Positions 1 through 11,200 of a stretch of 64,000 nucleotides of DNA are shown piece by piece. The translations under genes were made by a program, and so were the position numbers. The stretch comes from Nostoc sp. UHCC 0926. Lineage in GTDB: Bacteria; Cyanobacteriota; Cyanobacteriia; Cyanobacteriales; Nostocaceae. The stretch is from NCBI RefSeq assembly GCF_028623165.1, contig NZ_CP117772.1, positions 372,001 through 436,000 on the forward strand, in the 5' to 3' direction. Position 1 is the first letter of the stretch, and each line of letters begins with the position of its first letter. The notes under the pieces were generated by a model. That model worked only from the letters and a program-made list of their open reading frames with translations. It was not told the DNA's origin and did not search any database.

Positions 1-1
1 T

Positions 2-3000
2 GCTATTTTTACTTTTAAATTTCCTTTTGAACATCAACCTACCGAAAACCAGGAGTTCACACCTAAATTTATAACCCGGACAATTAATCCAGAACTGGCA
101 CTGAATATTGAAGCGACCGCAGGGACGTATAATATTTCAACTTCTATATTGTTCTTAACTTGTTGGCAGGTTTTGATTGGACGAATTACCGGATACTTAG
201 ACGTGATTGTCGGTACCGCCTATGATGGACGAACATATGAGGGACTAGAGGAAGCGTTAGGGCTGTTTGGGAAATATTTACCGCTTCATTGTCATCTGAC
301 AGAAAATCTCCAATTCAGCGAGATGTTGAAACAGGTTAACCAATCGATCAGTAAGCTTTCAGAATGGCAGGAGTATTTTACTTGGGAACAGAATGTTGAA
401 TCGCCCAGCAATGGAATAGAGTTATCATTTTTTCCTATTGGTTTCGAGTTTGAGGAGCGGGATGCTAAATATTCTGTAGGCAATGTCTCCTTTTCTATCT
501 CCAAGCAGTATAGTTGTGTTGAGAGATTCAAAGTTAAACTCTGCTGTGTTCGTTGGGATGAGTCTTTGAGCTACGAATTTCACTACGATGCTAACGTCTT
601 TGCAGTAGAAGATATCCAACGTCTAGCGGGTCAATTTGAAACTTTGTTAGCCAGCGTTGTCAAGAATCCTTCTGGAGCGATCGCTTCTTTCGACATCCTC
701 AGCCCTCTTGAGCGAGAGCAACTTTTAGTTGAATTCAACAACACAAAAACTGCTGTCCCCCAATACCAATGCATACACCACTGGTTTGAATCACAGTGCG
801 ATCGCACCCCTGACAACATCGCCGTGGTTTGTGAAAACCAGCAACTAACCTACCAGCAGCTTAACGCACGGGCAAATCAATTGGCTCATCACCTACAAAA
901 AATGGGCGTCGAGTCAGAAGTTATGGTAGGTATTTGTGTAGAGCGATCGCTCGAAATGGTTGTAGGAGTATTGGGCATTCTCAAAGCAGGTGGAGCTTAT
1001 CTGCCATTAGATCCCGTCTATCCCAAAGAAAGATTAACTTTCATTTTAGAAGAAAGCTGTACGCCCGTGCTGTTAACCCAACAGCGGTTGCTGTCCATTC
1101 TTCCGGAACACAGTGCTGAATTACTCTGCCTAGACAATGACTGGGACAGGATTGCCCAAGAAAGTACACACAACCCTATCAGTAAGACGACTTCTGACAA
1201 CCTAGCTTACATCATTTATACCTCTGGCTCTACTGGCAAGCCCAAGGGAACATTAATCCCCCATCAAGGCTTAGTCAATTACCTCACCTGGTGTACCCAA
1301 GCCTATGCAGTCTCTCTAGGGGAGGGGTCTACCGTTCACTCAACGCTTGCTTTCGACCTCACCATTACCGGATTGTTTTCTCCTTTACTGGTAGGGCGAC
1401 AGGTAGAACTTATCCCAGAAGACCAAAGCATGGAGTCTTTAGGTAATGCTTTACGTAACCACACAAACTATAGCTTAGTCAAAATTACGCCAGCCCAATT
1501 GCAATTACTTGAGAAGCAGTTATTACCATCAGAAGCTGCGGATCGAACCAGAGCTTTTATTATCGGCGGTGAAAACCTGTTAGCAGAAAATATCACCTTC
1601 TGGCAAAATTTTGCGCCAGACACGATCCTAGTGAATGAATATGGACCTACAGAGACTGTTGTCGGTTGTTGCATTTATCAGGTGCCTCTTGGTGATAGAG
1701 TATCGGGTTGTATTCCTATTGGTCGTCCAATTGCCAACACCGAGCTTTATGTACTCAATCAATACCATCAGGTTGTACCAATAGGAGTTCCAGGTGAACT
1801 CTATATTGGCGGTGCTGGTTTAGCTAGAGGGTATCTCAATCGCCCCGAACTAACAGCCCAAAAGTTTATTCCCAATCCTTTCAGTCAAGAAAAAGGAACA
1901 CGGTTGTACAAGACGGGAGACCTAGTTCGTTATCGGTTGGACGGAAATCTAGAGTTCTTGGAGCGGATTGACCATCAGGTAAAAGTAAGAGGTTTCCGCA
2001 TTGAGTTAGGAGAGATTGAGGGATTACTCAGACAATACCCAGGAGTACGGGAGACAGTAGTCATGGCACGGGAGGATGTGCCTGGTGACCAGCGTTTGGT
2101 GGCTTATGTGGTTTCCGAAGCGGATACAACTCCTATTCCTAGTGAACTGCGGAGTTATCTCAAACAGCATTTGCCAGAGTATATGCTGCCGTCAGCGTTT
2201 CTACTAATGGATGCCCTGCCATTAACAACCAATGGCAAAGTAGATCGTCGGGCATTACCTGCTCCAGACCAAACACGCACCGAACTCCAAGAAACTTTTG
2301 TAGCTCCTTCCACACCAATAGAGCAGATGCTAGCTGCAATTTGGGCGCAAATCCTCGGTCTAGAGCAAGTCGGTATCCACGACGACTTCTTTGAGTTGGG
2401 CGGACACTCGCTGCTGGGGACTCAGGTGATTTCCCAGGTGCGAAAAGTTTTTCAGCAAGAGCTTCCTTTACGTCGCTTATTTGAACAACCAACAATAGCA
2501 GGGCTAGCTAAAGACATTGAAAAAGCAACCATTGCAGGTAATAGACTGCAAGCAACAACTATTGAGCGGATTTCCCGCTCGCAAGAGTTACCCCTATCCT
2601 TTGCCCAGGAGCGACTGTGGTTCCTTGCCCAACTAGAACCAAATAACCCCTTCTACAACGTTCCTGGTGCTGTTCGCTTACAGGGACAATTAAACCAAGA
2701 AGCACTACAACAAAGTTTCAACGAAGTTTTACGCCGCCACGAAGCGTTGCGAACAAATTTCAAAACTGTAGATGGGCAATCCGTAGCAGTTATATCATCA
2801 GTTACACCGCTACTGTTGTCTGTAGTTGATATCAGTGAGCTACCTTCAAATCAACAAGAATCTCAAATCATACAGCTAACAAACTTTGAAGCACAACAAC
2901 TGTTTAACCTTAACAGCGACCTTCTGTTGCGGGTGAAACTACTGCGTCTTTGTGAGCAAGAGCACATATTACTACTGACGATGCATCATATTGCCTCTGA

Positions 3001-6000
3001 TGTTTGGTCAATTGGTGTGCTAGTGCGTGAGGTGGCAGCACTTTATCAAGCCTTCAGTACTGGGCTAACCTCACCATTGCCCGAACTGCCAATCCAATAT
3101 GTAGACTTCGCAGCTTGGCAGCGGCAATGGTTACAAGGAGAAGTGTTAGAGTCCCAGATGTCTTACTGGCGAAAGCAGTTAGAGGGCGCACCAACAGTAC
3201 TAGAGTTACCCACTGACCACCCACGACCCGCCGTTCAGACCTTTCAAGGTGCTACCTATTCATTTGAGTTATCTCTTGAGCTATATGCTGCCCTGAATAA
3301 ATTAAGCCAGCGCCAAGGAGCCACCTTATTTATGACTCTGCTGGCAGCTTTTATGACCCTACTATGGCGTTACACAGGACAAGAAGATATTGTGGTGGGT
3401 TCACCCATCGCCAACCGCAATCGAGCCGAGATAGAAGGGTTAATTGGATTTTTTGTCAATATCCAGGTACTGCGAACTAACTTGGCAGGTAATCCCACCT
3501 TTTGGGAGCTACTCACACGTGTGCGGGAAATGGCATTAGGAGCCTATGCTCACCAAGATTTGCCTTTTGAGCAGTTGGTAGAGGAACTGCAACCACAGCG
3601 AGACTTAAGTCACACGCCACTGTTCCAGGTGATGTTTGCGCTTCAGAATGCACCGATGTCGGCGTTAGAATTGCCTGGTTTAACTTTAACTCCTCTAGAA
3701 AGCGACAGTGGTGCTGCCAAGTTTGATTTAACGCTGTATATGACAGAAAGAGCACAAGGGCTAGTTGCTACTCTGGAGTACAATACTGATTTATTCAAGT
3801 TAAGTACTGTAAGCCGGATGGCTGAGCATTTGCAGAGCTTGCTTAGGGGGATTGTTGCCAATCCACAGCAGCGTTTGTCAGATTTACCACTGTTGACTCA
3901 AGGCGAGAAGGCGCTGCTAGTACAGTGGAATGATATGCAGGTTGAGTATCCTCAACACCAGTGCATCCATCAGTTGTTTGAGGCTCAGGTAGAGCATACA
4001 CCCGATGCTGTAGCAGTAGTGTTTGAAGATGAGCAACTAACTTACTGTGAATTAAGCGCAAGAGCTAATCAACTGGCGCACTACCTGCGATCACTAGGTG
4101 TAAGACCAGAGGTACTGGTGGGAATTTGTGTGGAGCGATCACTCTTAATGCTCATCGGACTGTTGGGCATTCTCAAAGCCGATGGCGCTTATGTACCGCT
4201 TGATCCAGCGTATCCACATGAGCGCTTAGCTTTCGTATTGCAAGATGCACAGGTGTCAGTATTACTAACACAGCAGCACTTGATAGAGAATTTGCCACAG
4301 CATCAGACTAGGGTTGTTTGTCTAGATACAGATTGGGAAAGTATAGCTCAACAAAGCTCACAAAACCCAATGAGTGAATGTACAACTGATAACCTAGCTT
4401 ATATCATCTACACCTCTGGCTCAACAGGCCAACCCAAGGGTGTCTTAGTCAATCACAGCAATGTTGTTCGTTTGTTAACAGGAACTGAATCCTGGTATAA
4501 CTTTAGCCAACAGGATGTCTGGACACTATTCCATTCTATAGCTTTTGATTTTTCCGTTTGGGAAATCTGGGGTGCCTTGCTTTACGGTGGACAATTGGTA
4601 GTGGTACCATACTGGCTGAGTCGTTCACCTGAAGACTTTTATAAATTACTGTTAACACAGCAAATAACGATACTTAATCAGACACCTTCAGCTTTCCGTC
4701 AACTGATGCAGGTAGAGGAATCGCTAGTAAATACTTATAACTTCAGCCTACGGAAAGTAATTTTTGGTGGAGAAGCGTTGCAAATTGAGAGTTTAAAATC
4801 TTGGTTTGAGCATCATGGCGACCAGTCACCACAGTTAGTCAATATGTACGGCATTACGGAAACAACGGTGCATGTTACATACCGTCCGTTAACAATAGCA
4901 GACTCAGAAGTAGCATCAGGAAGTTTAATTGGTCATCCAATTCCTGACTTGCAAGTTTACTTACTAGATAGCTATGGACAGCCAGTACCTATTGGAGTAC
5001 CAGGTGAAATGTATATTGGTGGTGCTGGTGTGGTCAGGGGTTATTTAAACCGACCAGAACTAACTCCTGAAAGATTTATTCCTAATTCCTTTAGTAATAA
5101 ACCAAATGCGCGCCTTTATAAATCCGGCGATTTAGCCCGATATTTAGCAAATGGAGACATCGAATATTTAGGTCGTATTGACAACCAGGTCAAAGTCCGT
5201 GGTTTCCGCATCGAACTTGGAGAAATTGAAGCACTCCTTAGCCAACACCCAGCAGTGCGAGAAACTGTAGTTGTCGTTCGCTCAGAGGAAGCCGATTCTC
5301 AACGGTTGGTAGCCTATATCGTCCCTTACTCAGAGCAAACACTGACGATTGCAGAACTACGCCGCCTTTTGGAGTCAAAGGTGCCAAACTACATGGTACC
5401 AGCAGCTTTTGTAATGCTGGAAGCACTACCATTAATAACTAATGGTAAGGTTGATCGTAAAGCATTGCCTGCACCTGAAGTCACACAGCTATTATCCGAA
5501 TCAAATTTTGTAACTCCTTCCACACCAATAGAGCAGATGCTAGCTGGAATTTGGGCGCAAATCCTTGGGCTGGAGCAAGTCGGCATAGATGACAACTTTT
5601 TTGAGTTAGGAGGACACTCTCTGCTAGCGACTCGTGTGATGTCTCAAGTGAGGCAAGTTTTTCAGATTGATATGCCTTTACGTCGCTTATTTGAAGAACC
5701 AACAATAGCTAGGATAGCCAGAGAAATTGAAAAAGCAACTAAGGAAGGCTTGGAAGTTGGAACAACAACCATTGAGCGCATTTCTCGTTCACAAGAGTTG
5801 CCCCTATCTTTTGCTCAGCAGAGACTCTGGTTGCTTGCGCAATTAGAACCAAACAGCCCCTTCTACAACATTCCTGCTGCTGTTCGCCTACGTGGACAAT
5901 TGAATCTAAGGGCACTACAACAAAGTTTCAACGAAATTCTACGCCGCCACGAAGCGTTGCGAACAAATTTCCACACACTACAAGGGCAACCTGTAGCAGT

Positions 6001-8197
6001 CATCTCCTCAACGAAACCACTACTGTTGCCCGTACTCGATCTCAGTGAATTACCTTCAAGTCAAAAACAAGCTTCAGTCAGACAATTAACATACTTTGAG
6101 GCACAACAACCGTTTGATCTCAACAGCGACTTGCTGCTACGAGTTAAGCTACTGCGCCTTGGAGAACAAGAGCACATAGTACTACTGACGATGCACCACA
6201 TTGCCTCTGACGGCTGGTCAATTGGTGTGTTAGTGCGTGAAATGACAGCGCTTTATGAAGCCTTTTGTGCTGCAAAACCTTCTCCACTTCCAGAATTACC
6301 CATACAGTACGCAGACTTTGCTGTATGGCAACGACAGCGGTTACAAGGAGAGGCACTGGAAGTTCAACTTGCTTACTGGAAGAAACAACTAGGAAGCAAC
6401 CTTCCTATACTGCAATTACCTACAACTCGTCCACGAACAGAAGTTAAAACTAATAAAGGCGCTACTCAATCTTTCATCATTCCCTCTAACCTATCTCAAG
6501 GACTGCAAGTGCTCTCGCGCCAAGAGAGCGTCACCTTATTCATGACCCTGCTAGCAGGTTTTCAGATATTGCTACAACGCTACACAAACCAGGATGATAT
6601 TGTTGTCGGCACTGATGTTGCTAACCGGAACCGGGCTGAAGTTGAACCACTCATTGGCTTTTTTGTGAATCTGCTTGTCTTACGCACCGACCTTTCTGCT
6701 AACCCCACCTTTGGGGAGTTACTTAAACGAGTCCGGGAAGTGACATTAGGAGCTTATGCTTATCAGGATTTACCCTTTGATCAATTAGTTAAGGCTTTGC
6801 AACCAGAGCGTAATTTGAGCAACACGCCACCACTATTTCAGGTATTATTTGTACTCCAGAATGCCCCAATGCCACCTTTGGAGTTGCCAGATATGACATT
6901 AAGTATTTTAGAAGTTGAAAACGAAATAGCAAAATTTGATATAGCGCTATTTCTGACAGAAACAGAGCAGGGTATCTTGGGCAAGTGGCAGTACAACTGT
7001 GATCTTTTTGATGCCACTACCATCACTTGCATGACAGACAATTTCCAGACGCTGCTCAATAGCATTGTGTCTCAACCTGATGCGCGAATCGGCAATTTAG
7101 AAATGCTTACTGACGGCGAAAGAGAACAACAAGCTTTACGAAAAAGAGAGCGCAAAGCGTTCAAGCGAGAAAAATTTATTAGCGTTGCTCCTAAAGCAGT
7201 AAGCCAATCACAACAAAGTTTGATCAAGACCGATTATCTCCAACCAGGACATACATTTCCTTTAGTGATTCAGCCTAATACTGACGAAATTAATTTTGTA
7301 GCTTGGGCTAAAAATAACCGGGGATTTATAGAAACAGAATTGTTGAAACATGGAGCAATTCTATTTCGAGGTTTTAATGTCGATTCTGTCTCGGAATTTG
7401 AAAGTATTGCCCAAGCAATTTGCCCAGACTTATTCGGTGAGTATGGCGACTTACCTCGTGCTGGAGAAAGCGGTAAAGTTTATGGTTCTACTCCTTATCC
7501 ACCTGACAAAGCTATCCTTTTCCACAATGAAAGCTCTCACTTACATCAGTTTCCTTTAAAAATTTGGTTTTTCTGCGTACAACCTGCTGAACAAGGTGGA
7601 GAAACGCCTATTGTAGACTGTCGTCAAGCATATCAACTCCTCAATTCCAACCTACGAGAACGATTTGCAGAAAAACAATTAATGTATACTCGTCATTACA
7701 CTGATGGTCTAGATGTAAGCTGGCAAGATTTCTTTCGTACCAACGATAAATCTATACTAGAAAATTACTGTCGTCAGGCTGAAATCGATTTTGAATGGTA
7801 TGATAATAATAGTTTAGTGACTCGTCAAATTCGTCCAGCAGTTGCAATACATCCTAACACTGGTGACAAGGTATTTTTCAATCAAATACAGTTACACCAT
7901 ATAGCGTATTTAGATGCAGAAGTTCGAGAATCTCTGTTGTCTTTATTCGGAGATAAAAAGCTACCACGTAATGTTTTTTATGGAGACGGAACTCCTATAG
8001 AAGACGAAGTCATTGCAGAAATTAATGAAGTTTCTCAGCAGTCTAAGACAAGCTTTCCTTGGCAGCAAGGAGATATTTTAATGTTAGATAATATGCTTGC
8101 TGCACACGGACGCTACCCCTATGAAGGGCAACGCAAAATTGTGGTAGCAATGGGAGAAATGATTCAAAGCCAAGACATTACACTTCATGGGAGGTAA
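2..8197 (+). CDS. Multimodular NRPS (5' partial): C*-A(Asn)-T-C-A(Thr)-T-C-TauD dioxygenase
   Basis: The frame is open from base 2 with no stop, so the gene starts upstream of the window; the TTG at 149 is internal. Order: C-terminal part of a condensation domain (to ~740); A domain (~780-2260) with specificity residues reading DLTKIGEVGK, an Asn-type code; T domain with LGGHS (Ser at ~2407); C domain with HHIASDV (final Gly of HHxxxDG is Val); A domain (~3960-5480) with DFWNIGMVHK, the classical Thr code; T domain; C domain with intact HHIASDG (~6190); then a TauD/SyrP-like Fe(II)/2-oxoglutarate dioxygenase (~7210-8190) with an HxE pair (His at 7523, Glu at 7529) and distal His at 8105. Such domains beta-hydroxylate carrier-bound amino acids in NRPSs. 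Asn is a plausible target, since Thr already has a beta-hydroxyl. Having dioxygenase directly after C, with no A or T between, is unusual. Substrates are family-based inference. Confidence 0.93.
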   Translation, partial: AIFTFKFPFEHQPTENQEFTPKFITRTINPELALNIEATAGTYNISTSILFLTCWQVLIGRITGYLDVIVGTAYDGRTYEGLEEALGLFGKYLPLHCHLTENLQFSEMLKQVNQSISKLSEWQEYFTWEQNVESPSNGIELSFFPIGFEFEERDAKYSVGNVSFSISKQYSCVERFKVKLCCVRWDESLSYEFHYDANVFAVEDIQRLAGQFETLLASVVKNPSGAIASFDILSPLEREQLLVEFNNTKTAVPQYQCIHHWFESQCDRTPDNIAVVCENQQLTYQQLNARANQLAHHLQKMGVESEVMVGICVERSLEMVVGVLGILKAGGAYLPLDPVYPKERLTFILEESCTPVLLTQQRLLSILPEHSAELLCLDNDWDRIAQESTHNPISKTTSDNLAYIIYTSGSTGKPKGTLIPHQGLVNYLTWCTQAYAVSLGEGSTVHSTLAFDLTITGLFSPLLVGRQVELIPEDQSMESLGNALRNHTNYSLVKITPAQLQLLEKQLLPSEAADRTRAFIIGGENLLAENITFWQNFAPDTILVNEYGPTETVVGCCIYQVPLGDRVSGCIPIGRPIANTELYVLNQYHQVVPIGVPGELYIGGAGLARGYLNRPELTAQKFIPNPFSQEKGTRLYKTGDLVRYRLDGNLEFLERIDHQVKVRGFRIELGEIEGLLRQYPGVRETVVMAREDVPGDQRLVAYVVSEADTTPIPSELRSYLKQHLPEYMLPSAFLLMDALPLTTNGKVDRRALPAPDQTRTELQETFVAPSTPIEQMLAAIWAQILGLEQVGIHDDFFELGGHSLLGTQVISQVRKVFQQELPLRRLFEQPTIAGLAKDIEKATIAGNRLQATTIERISRSQELPLSFAQERLWFLAQLEPNNPFYNVPGAVRLQGQLNQEALQQSFNEVLRRHEALRTNFKTVDGQSVAVISSVTPLLLSVVDISELPSNQQESQIIQLTNFEAQQLFNLNSDLLLRVKLLRLCEQEHILLLTMHHIASDVWSIGVLVREVAALYQAFSTGLTSPLPELPIQYVDFAAWQRQWLQGEVLESQMSYWRKQLEGAPTVLELPTDHPRPAVQTFQGATYSFELSLELYAALNKLSQRQGATLFMTLLAAFMTLLWRYTGQEDIVVGSPIANRNRAEIEGLIGFFVNIQVLRTNLAGNPTFWELLTRVREMALGAYAHQDLPFEQLVEELQPQRDLSHTPLFQVMFALQNAPMSALELPGLTLTPLESDSGAAKFDLTLYMTERAQGLVATLEYNTDLFKLSTVSRMAEHLQSLLRGIVANPQQRLSDLPLLTQGEKALLVQWNDMQVEYPQHQCIHQLFEAQVEHTPDAVAVVFEDEQLTYCELSARANQLAHYLRSLGVRPEVLVGICVERSLLMLIGLLGILKADGAYVPLDPAYPHERLAFVLQDAQVSVLLTQQHLIENLPQHQTRVVCLDTDWESIAQQSSQNPMSECTTDNLAYIIYTSGSTGQPKGVLVNHSNVVRLLTGTESWYNFSQQDVWTLFHSIAFDFSVWEIWGALLYGGQLVVVPYWLSRSPEDFYKLLLTQQITILNQTPSAFRQLMQVEESLVNTYNFSLRKVIFGGEALQIESLKSWFEHHGDQSPQLVNMYGITETTVHVTYRPLTIADSEVASGSLIGHPIPDLQVYLLDSYGQPVPIGVPGEMYIGGAGVVRGYLNRPELTPERFIPNSFSNKPNARLYKSGDLARYLANGDIEYLGRIDNQVKVRGFRIELGEIEALLSQHPAVRETVVVVRSEEADSQRLVAYIVPYSEQTLTIAELRRLLESKVPNYMVPAAFVMLEALPLITNGKVDRKALPAPEVTQLLSESNFVTPSTPIEQMLAGIWAQILGLEQVGIDDNFFELGGHSLLATRVMSQVRQVFQIDMPLRRLFEEPTIARIAREIEKATKEGLEVGTTTIERISRSQELPLSFAQQRLWLLAQLEPNSPFYNIPAAVRLRGQLNLRALQQSFNEILRRHEALRTNFHTLQGQPVAVISSTKPLLLPVLDLSELPSSQKQASVRQLTYFEAQQPFDLNSDLLLRVKLLRLGEQEHIVLLTMHHIASDGWSIGVLVREMTALYEAFCAAKPSPLPELPIQYADFAVWQRQRLQGEALEVQLAYWKKQLGSNLPILQLPTTRPRTEVKTNKGATQSFIIPSNLSQGLQVLSRQESVTLFMTLLAGFQILLQRYTNQDDIVVGTDVANRNRAEVEPLIGFFVNLLVLRTDLSANPTFGELLKRVREVTLGAYAYQDLPFDQLVKALQPERNLSNTPPLFQVLFVLQNAPMPPLELPDMTLSILEVENEIAKFDIALFLTETEQGILGKWQYNCDLFDATTITCMTDNFQTLLNSIVSQPDARIGNLEMLTDGEREQQALRKRERKAFKREKFISVAPKAVSQSQQSLIKTDYLQPGHTFPLVIQPNTDEINFVAWAKNNRGFIETELLKHGAILFRGFNVDSVSEFESIAQAICPDLFGEYGDLPRAGESGKVYGSTPYPPDKAILFHNESSHLHQFPLKIWFFCVQPAEQGGETPIVDCRQAYQLLNSNLRERFAEKQLMYTRHYTDGLDVSWQDFFRTNDKSILENYCRQAEIDFEWYDNNSLVTRQIRPAVAIHPNTGDKVFFNQIQLHHIAYLDAEVRESLLSLFGDKKLPRNVFYGDGTPIEDEVIAEINEVSQQSKTSFPWQQGDILMLDNMLAAHGRYPYEGQRKIVVAMGEMIQSQDITLHGR
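2570..4230 (+). repeat. Long near-identical direct repeat between NRPS modules (copy 1)
   Basis: The C domain and N-terminal A-domain stretch here closely matches 22510-24170 at the DNA level, with a nearly constant offset of about 19.94 kb. For example, the segment around 3541-3650 encoding the AHQDLPFEQLVE region recurs at about 23480-23590 with few differences. The boundaries are approximate. It is a likely substrate for recombination or gene conversion. Confidence 0.75.
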
Positions 8198-8208
8198 GGA
8201 GAAGGTAA

Positions 8209-11200
8209 ATGATAATTGACACTACTATTAACGGTTTTAGGCTATCTCCTCATCAGAAACGCCTTTGGTTATTGCAGGAAGATAGTTCTGCTTACTTAAC
8301 TCAAGGTACTGTTTTAATACAAGGCAATCTTCAATTAGAATTTTTAAAAGCAGCATTACAGCAAGTCGTCAAGAGGCATGAGATTCTTCGGACAAATTTG
8401 TGTCGCTTGCCTAGTGTAAAGACTCCTGTCATGGTTGTTGTTAATAGTAGTCCCCCTTTATGGCAGGATATTGATTTAAGCGATAGTCCTGAGCAGAAAC
8501 AGTTATCTAAAATTGAGGAGCTTTTTCAGGAGGCGAGACACCTGAATTTTGATTTAGAGCAAGGTTCAGTATTGCGTTTATCTTTACTTAAACTGTCACT
8601 AAATTCCTATGTTCTACTAGTATCTTTGCCTGCACTTTATGCAGATAGCCGAACCATTAATAATCTAGTTAATGAAATTAGTCATTTATATTCTAATTGC
8701 TTACAAGGAAAAGAATTGTGCGATGAAGTCGTGCAATACCTACAATTTTCCGAATGGCAAAATCAATTACTCAAAGACGAAAATGCAGAGGCGGCTAATA
8801 AATACTGGCAAGACCAAAAACTTCCTTCTCAAGCTAGATTAAGATTGCCTTTTGAAAGCCAACCTTCAAAACAATCAGAATTCCAGGCTGACTGTTTCCG
8901 ATTGGCGATCGCTCCCGAACTGACAGCTAAAATTTCAATTTTGGCTCAAAAATATAATACTTCCACTGCTGTCATTTTACTAGCTTGCTGGCAAACGCTG
9001 ATTTGGCGACTGACAAGACAGCCAGATATAGTCATTGGTATGGCTGCGGCTCGTAGAGATTATGAAGAACTACATAACTTACTAGGACTTGTTGCTACCT
9101 GGTTGCCAATTAAAAGCCATTTGACACCAGACTTACGCTTCAAAGAACTTTTAGAACTCGCTGAACAAACTATAGAGGCTGGTTCGGAATGGCAAGATTA
9201 TTTCGTTCCGGAACCAGTAGAAAATAATAATCCACTAGCCTTTCCTATCGGTTTCGAGTTTGAGCAAGTACCAGAAGAACTGGTTGCTGCTGGTGTCTCA
9301 TTTTATATTGACAAATATTACAGTTGTATTGAACTGTTTAAAGTAAAACTCACTTGTACTCAACGCGATAATTTACTGACATCAGAATTTTATTACGATG
9401 TTAATTACTTTTCGGATGAAACGATTAGACGTATAGCTGGACAGTTTCAAACTTTATTAATTAGTGCAATTACAAATCCAGATAAGAAAATTAGTCAATT
9501 AGAGATTCTTAGTGACAATGATCGCCAACAACTGCTGGTAGAGTTTAACCAAACGCAGATTGATTATCCAACAGACAAGTGTATACACGAGCTTTTTGAA
9601 GAACAAGTAGAAAAAGCACCTAACAATATTGCCGTTGTATTTGAAGACCAGCAACTGACCTATGCAGAGCTTAACTGCAAAGCGAATCAACTAGCTCATT
9701 ACTTGCAAACACTGGGAGTCAAGCCAGAAGTTGTCGTTGGGCTGTGCGTAGAGCGATCGCTTGAAATGATTATTGGACTTTTGGGCATCCTCAAAGCTGG
9801 TGGAGCCTACCTACCACTTGAGCCAGCATTACCAAAAGAAGGTCTTGCTTTCCGGTTACAGGATGCTCAAGTATCCCTGCTATTGACTCAACAGCAGCTA
9901 GTCGATGATCTACCGACCAATGCAGCACAAGTGATCTGCTTAGATAATGACTGGGATGCGATCGCCCAACACAAGGATGGAAATCCCACTAGTGAAACGA
10001 CAGTTGAGAATCTGGTCTACGTATTATATACTTCAGGCTCTACGGGCAAACCCAAAGGAGTCGCTATCGAACATCGGCAAATTCTTAATTATATCAATGC
10101 GATTTTAGACAAACTCGATCTGCCGCCTAGTGCTAGCTTTGCAACAGTTTCTTCCTTTGCAGCAGATTTGGGTAACACAGCAATCTTCCCAGCGTTATGT
10201 ACGGGGGGATGTCTGCACATCATCTCGCAGGAACGAGCAACAAATCCAGAAGCCTTGGCAGATTATTGCGAGATCCATCCTATTGACTGTCTCAAAATTG
10301 TCCCTTCTCACTTAAACGCTTTATTAAGTGCTTCCCACCCACAGAAGATTCTCCCAAGAAAGCGCCTGATTTTAGGCGGTGACGCGCTAAATGGAAAGTT
10401 AGTCGCAAGACTTCAACAGTACATACCAGACTGCCAAATCCTCAACCATTATGGACCAACAGAAGCGACGGTTGGCGTCCTCACCTATCCGATCAAGGTT
10501 GAGCTAATCACAAATCAATCCGAGACAGTGTCCTTAGGTCGTCCGCTCGCTAATACTCAGGTTTACATTCTTGACAATTATCTGCAACCCGTACCTATTG
10601 GGGTAGCAGGTGAGTTACATATTGGAGGAGAGAGTTTAGCACGAGGCTATATCAACCACCCAGAACTGACGAGTGAGAGGTTTGTTTGCAACCCCTTTAG
10701 CACTAAAATGGGGTCAAAATTATACAAAACAGGAGACTTGGTTCGTTATCTGCCTGATGGTAACATCGAGTTCCTGGGGCGAGTTGATCACCAAGTGAAG
10801 ATTCGCGGCTTCCGCATCGAACTCGGAGAAATTGAGTTGGTGCTCAGACAAAATCCTGCCATCCGGGAGGCGGTTGTCTTAGCGCAGGAGGATGAATCTG
10901 GCAATAAGCGTCTCATTGCATATGTTGTTCCGAATCAGCAGCGTGAATTTTTGAACAGCGATCTCCGGAACTTCGTGAAGCAGAAACTACCGGAGTATAT
11001 GATGCCTTCTGCTTTTGTGCAGCTTCCGAAGTTACCTCTGACACCTAATGGCAAAGTAGACCGTCAAGCGCTGCCAGATCCAGATAGCGTGAGACCAGAG
11101 TTACAAGAGACATTTGTAGCTCCCCGTAATCCTGTCGAAGAAACAATTGCGAAGATTTGGGCTGAGGTACTGGAAATCGAGCACGTGGGCATCCATGACA

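Noticed and set aside
149..8197. TTG at 149 as the start of the first NRPS
   Set aside because: The same frame is open from base 2 and encodes conserved condensation-domain sequence upstream of 149, so the gene is cut by the window edge.
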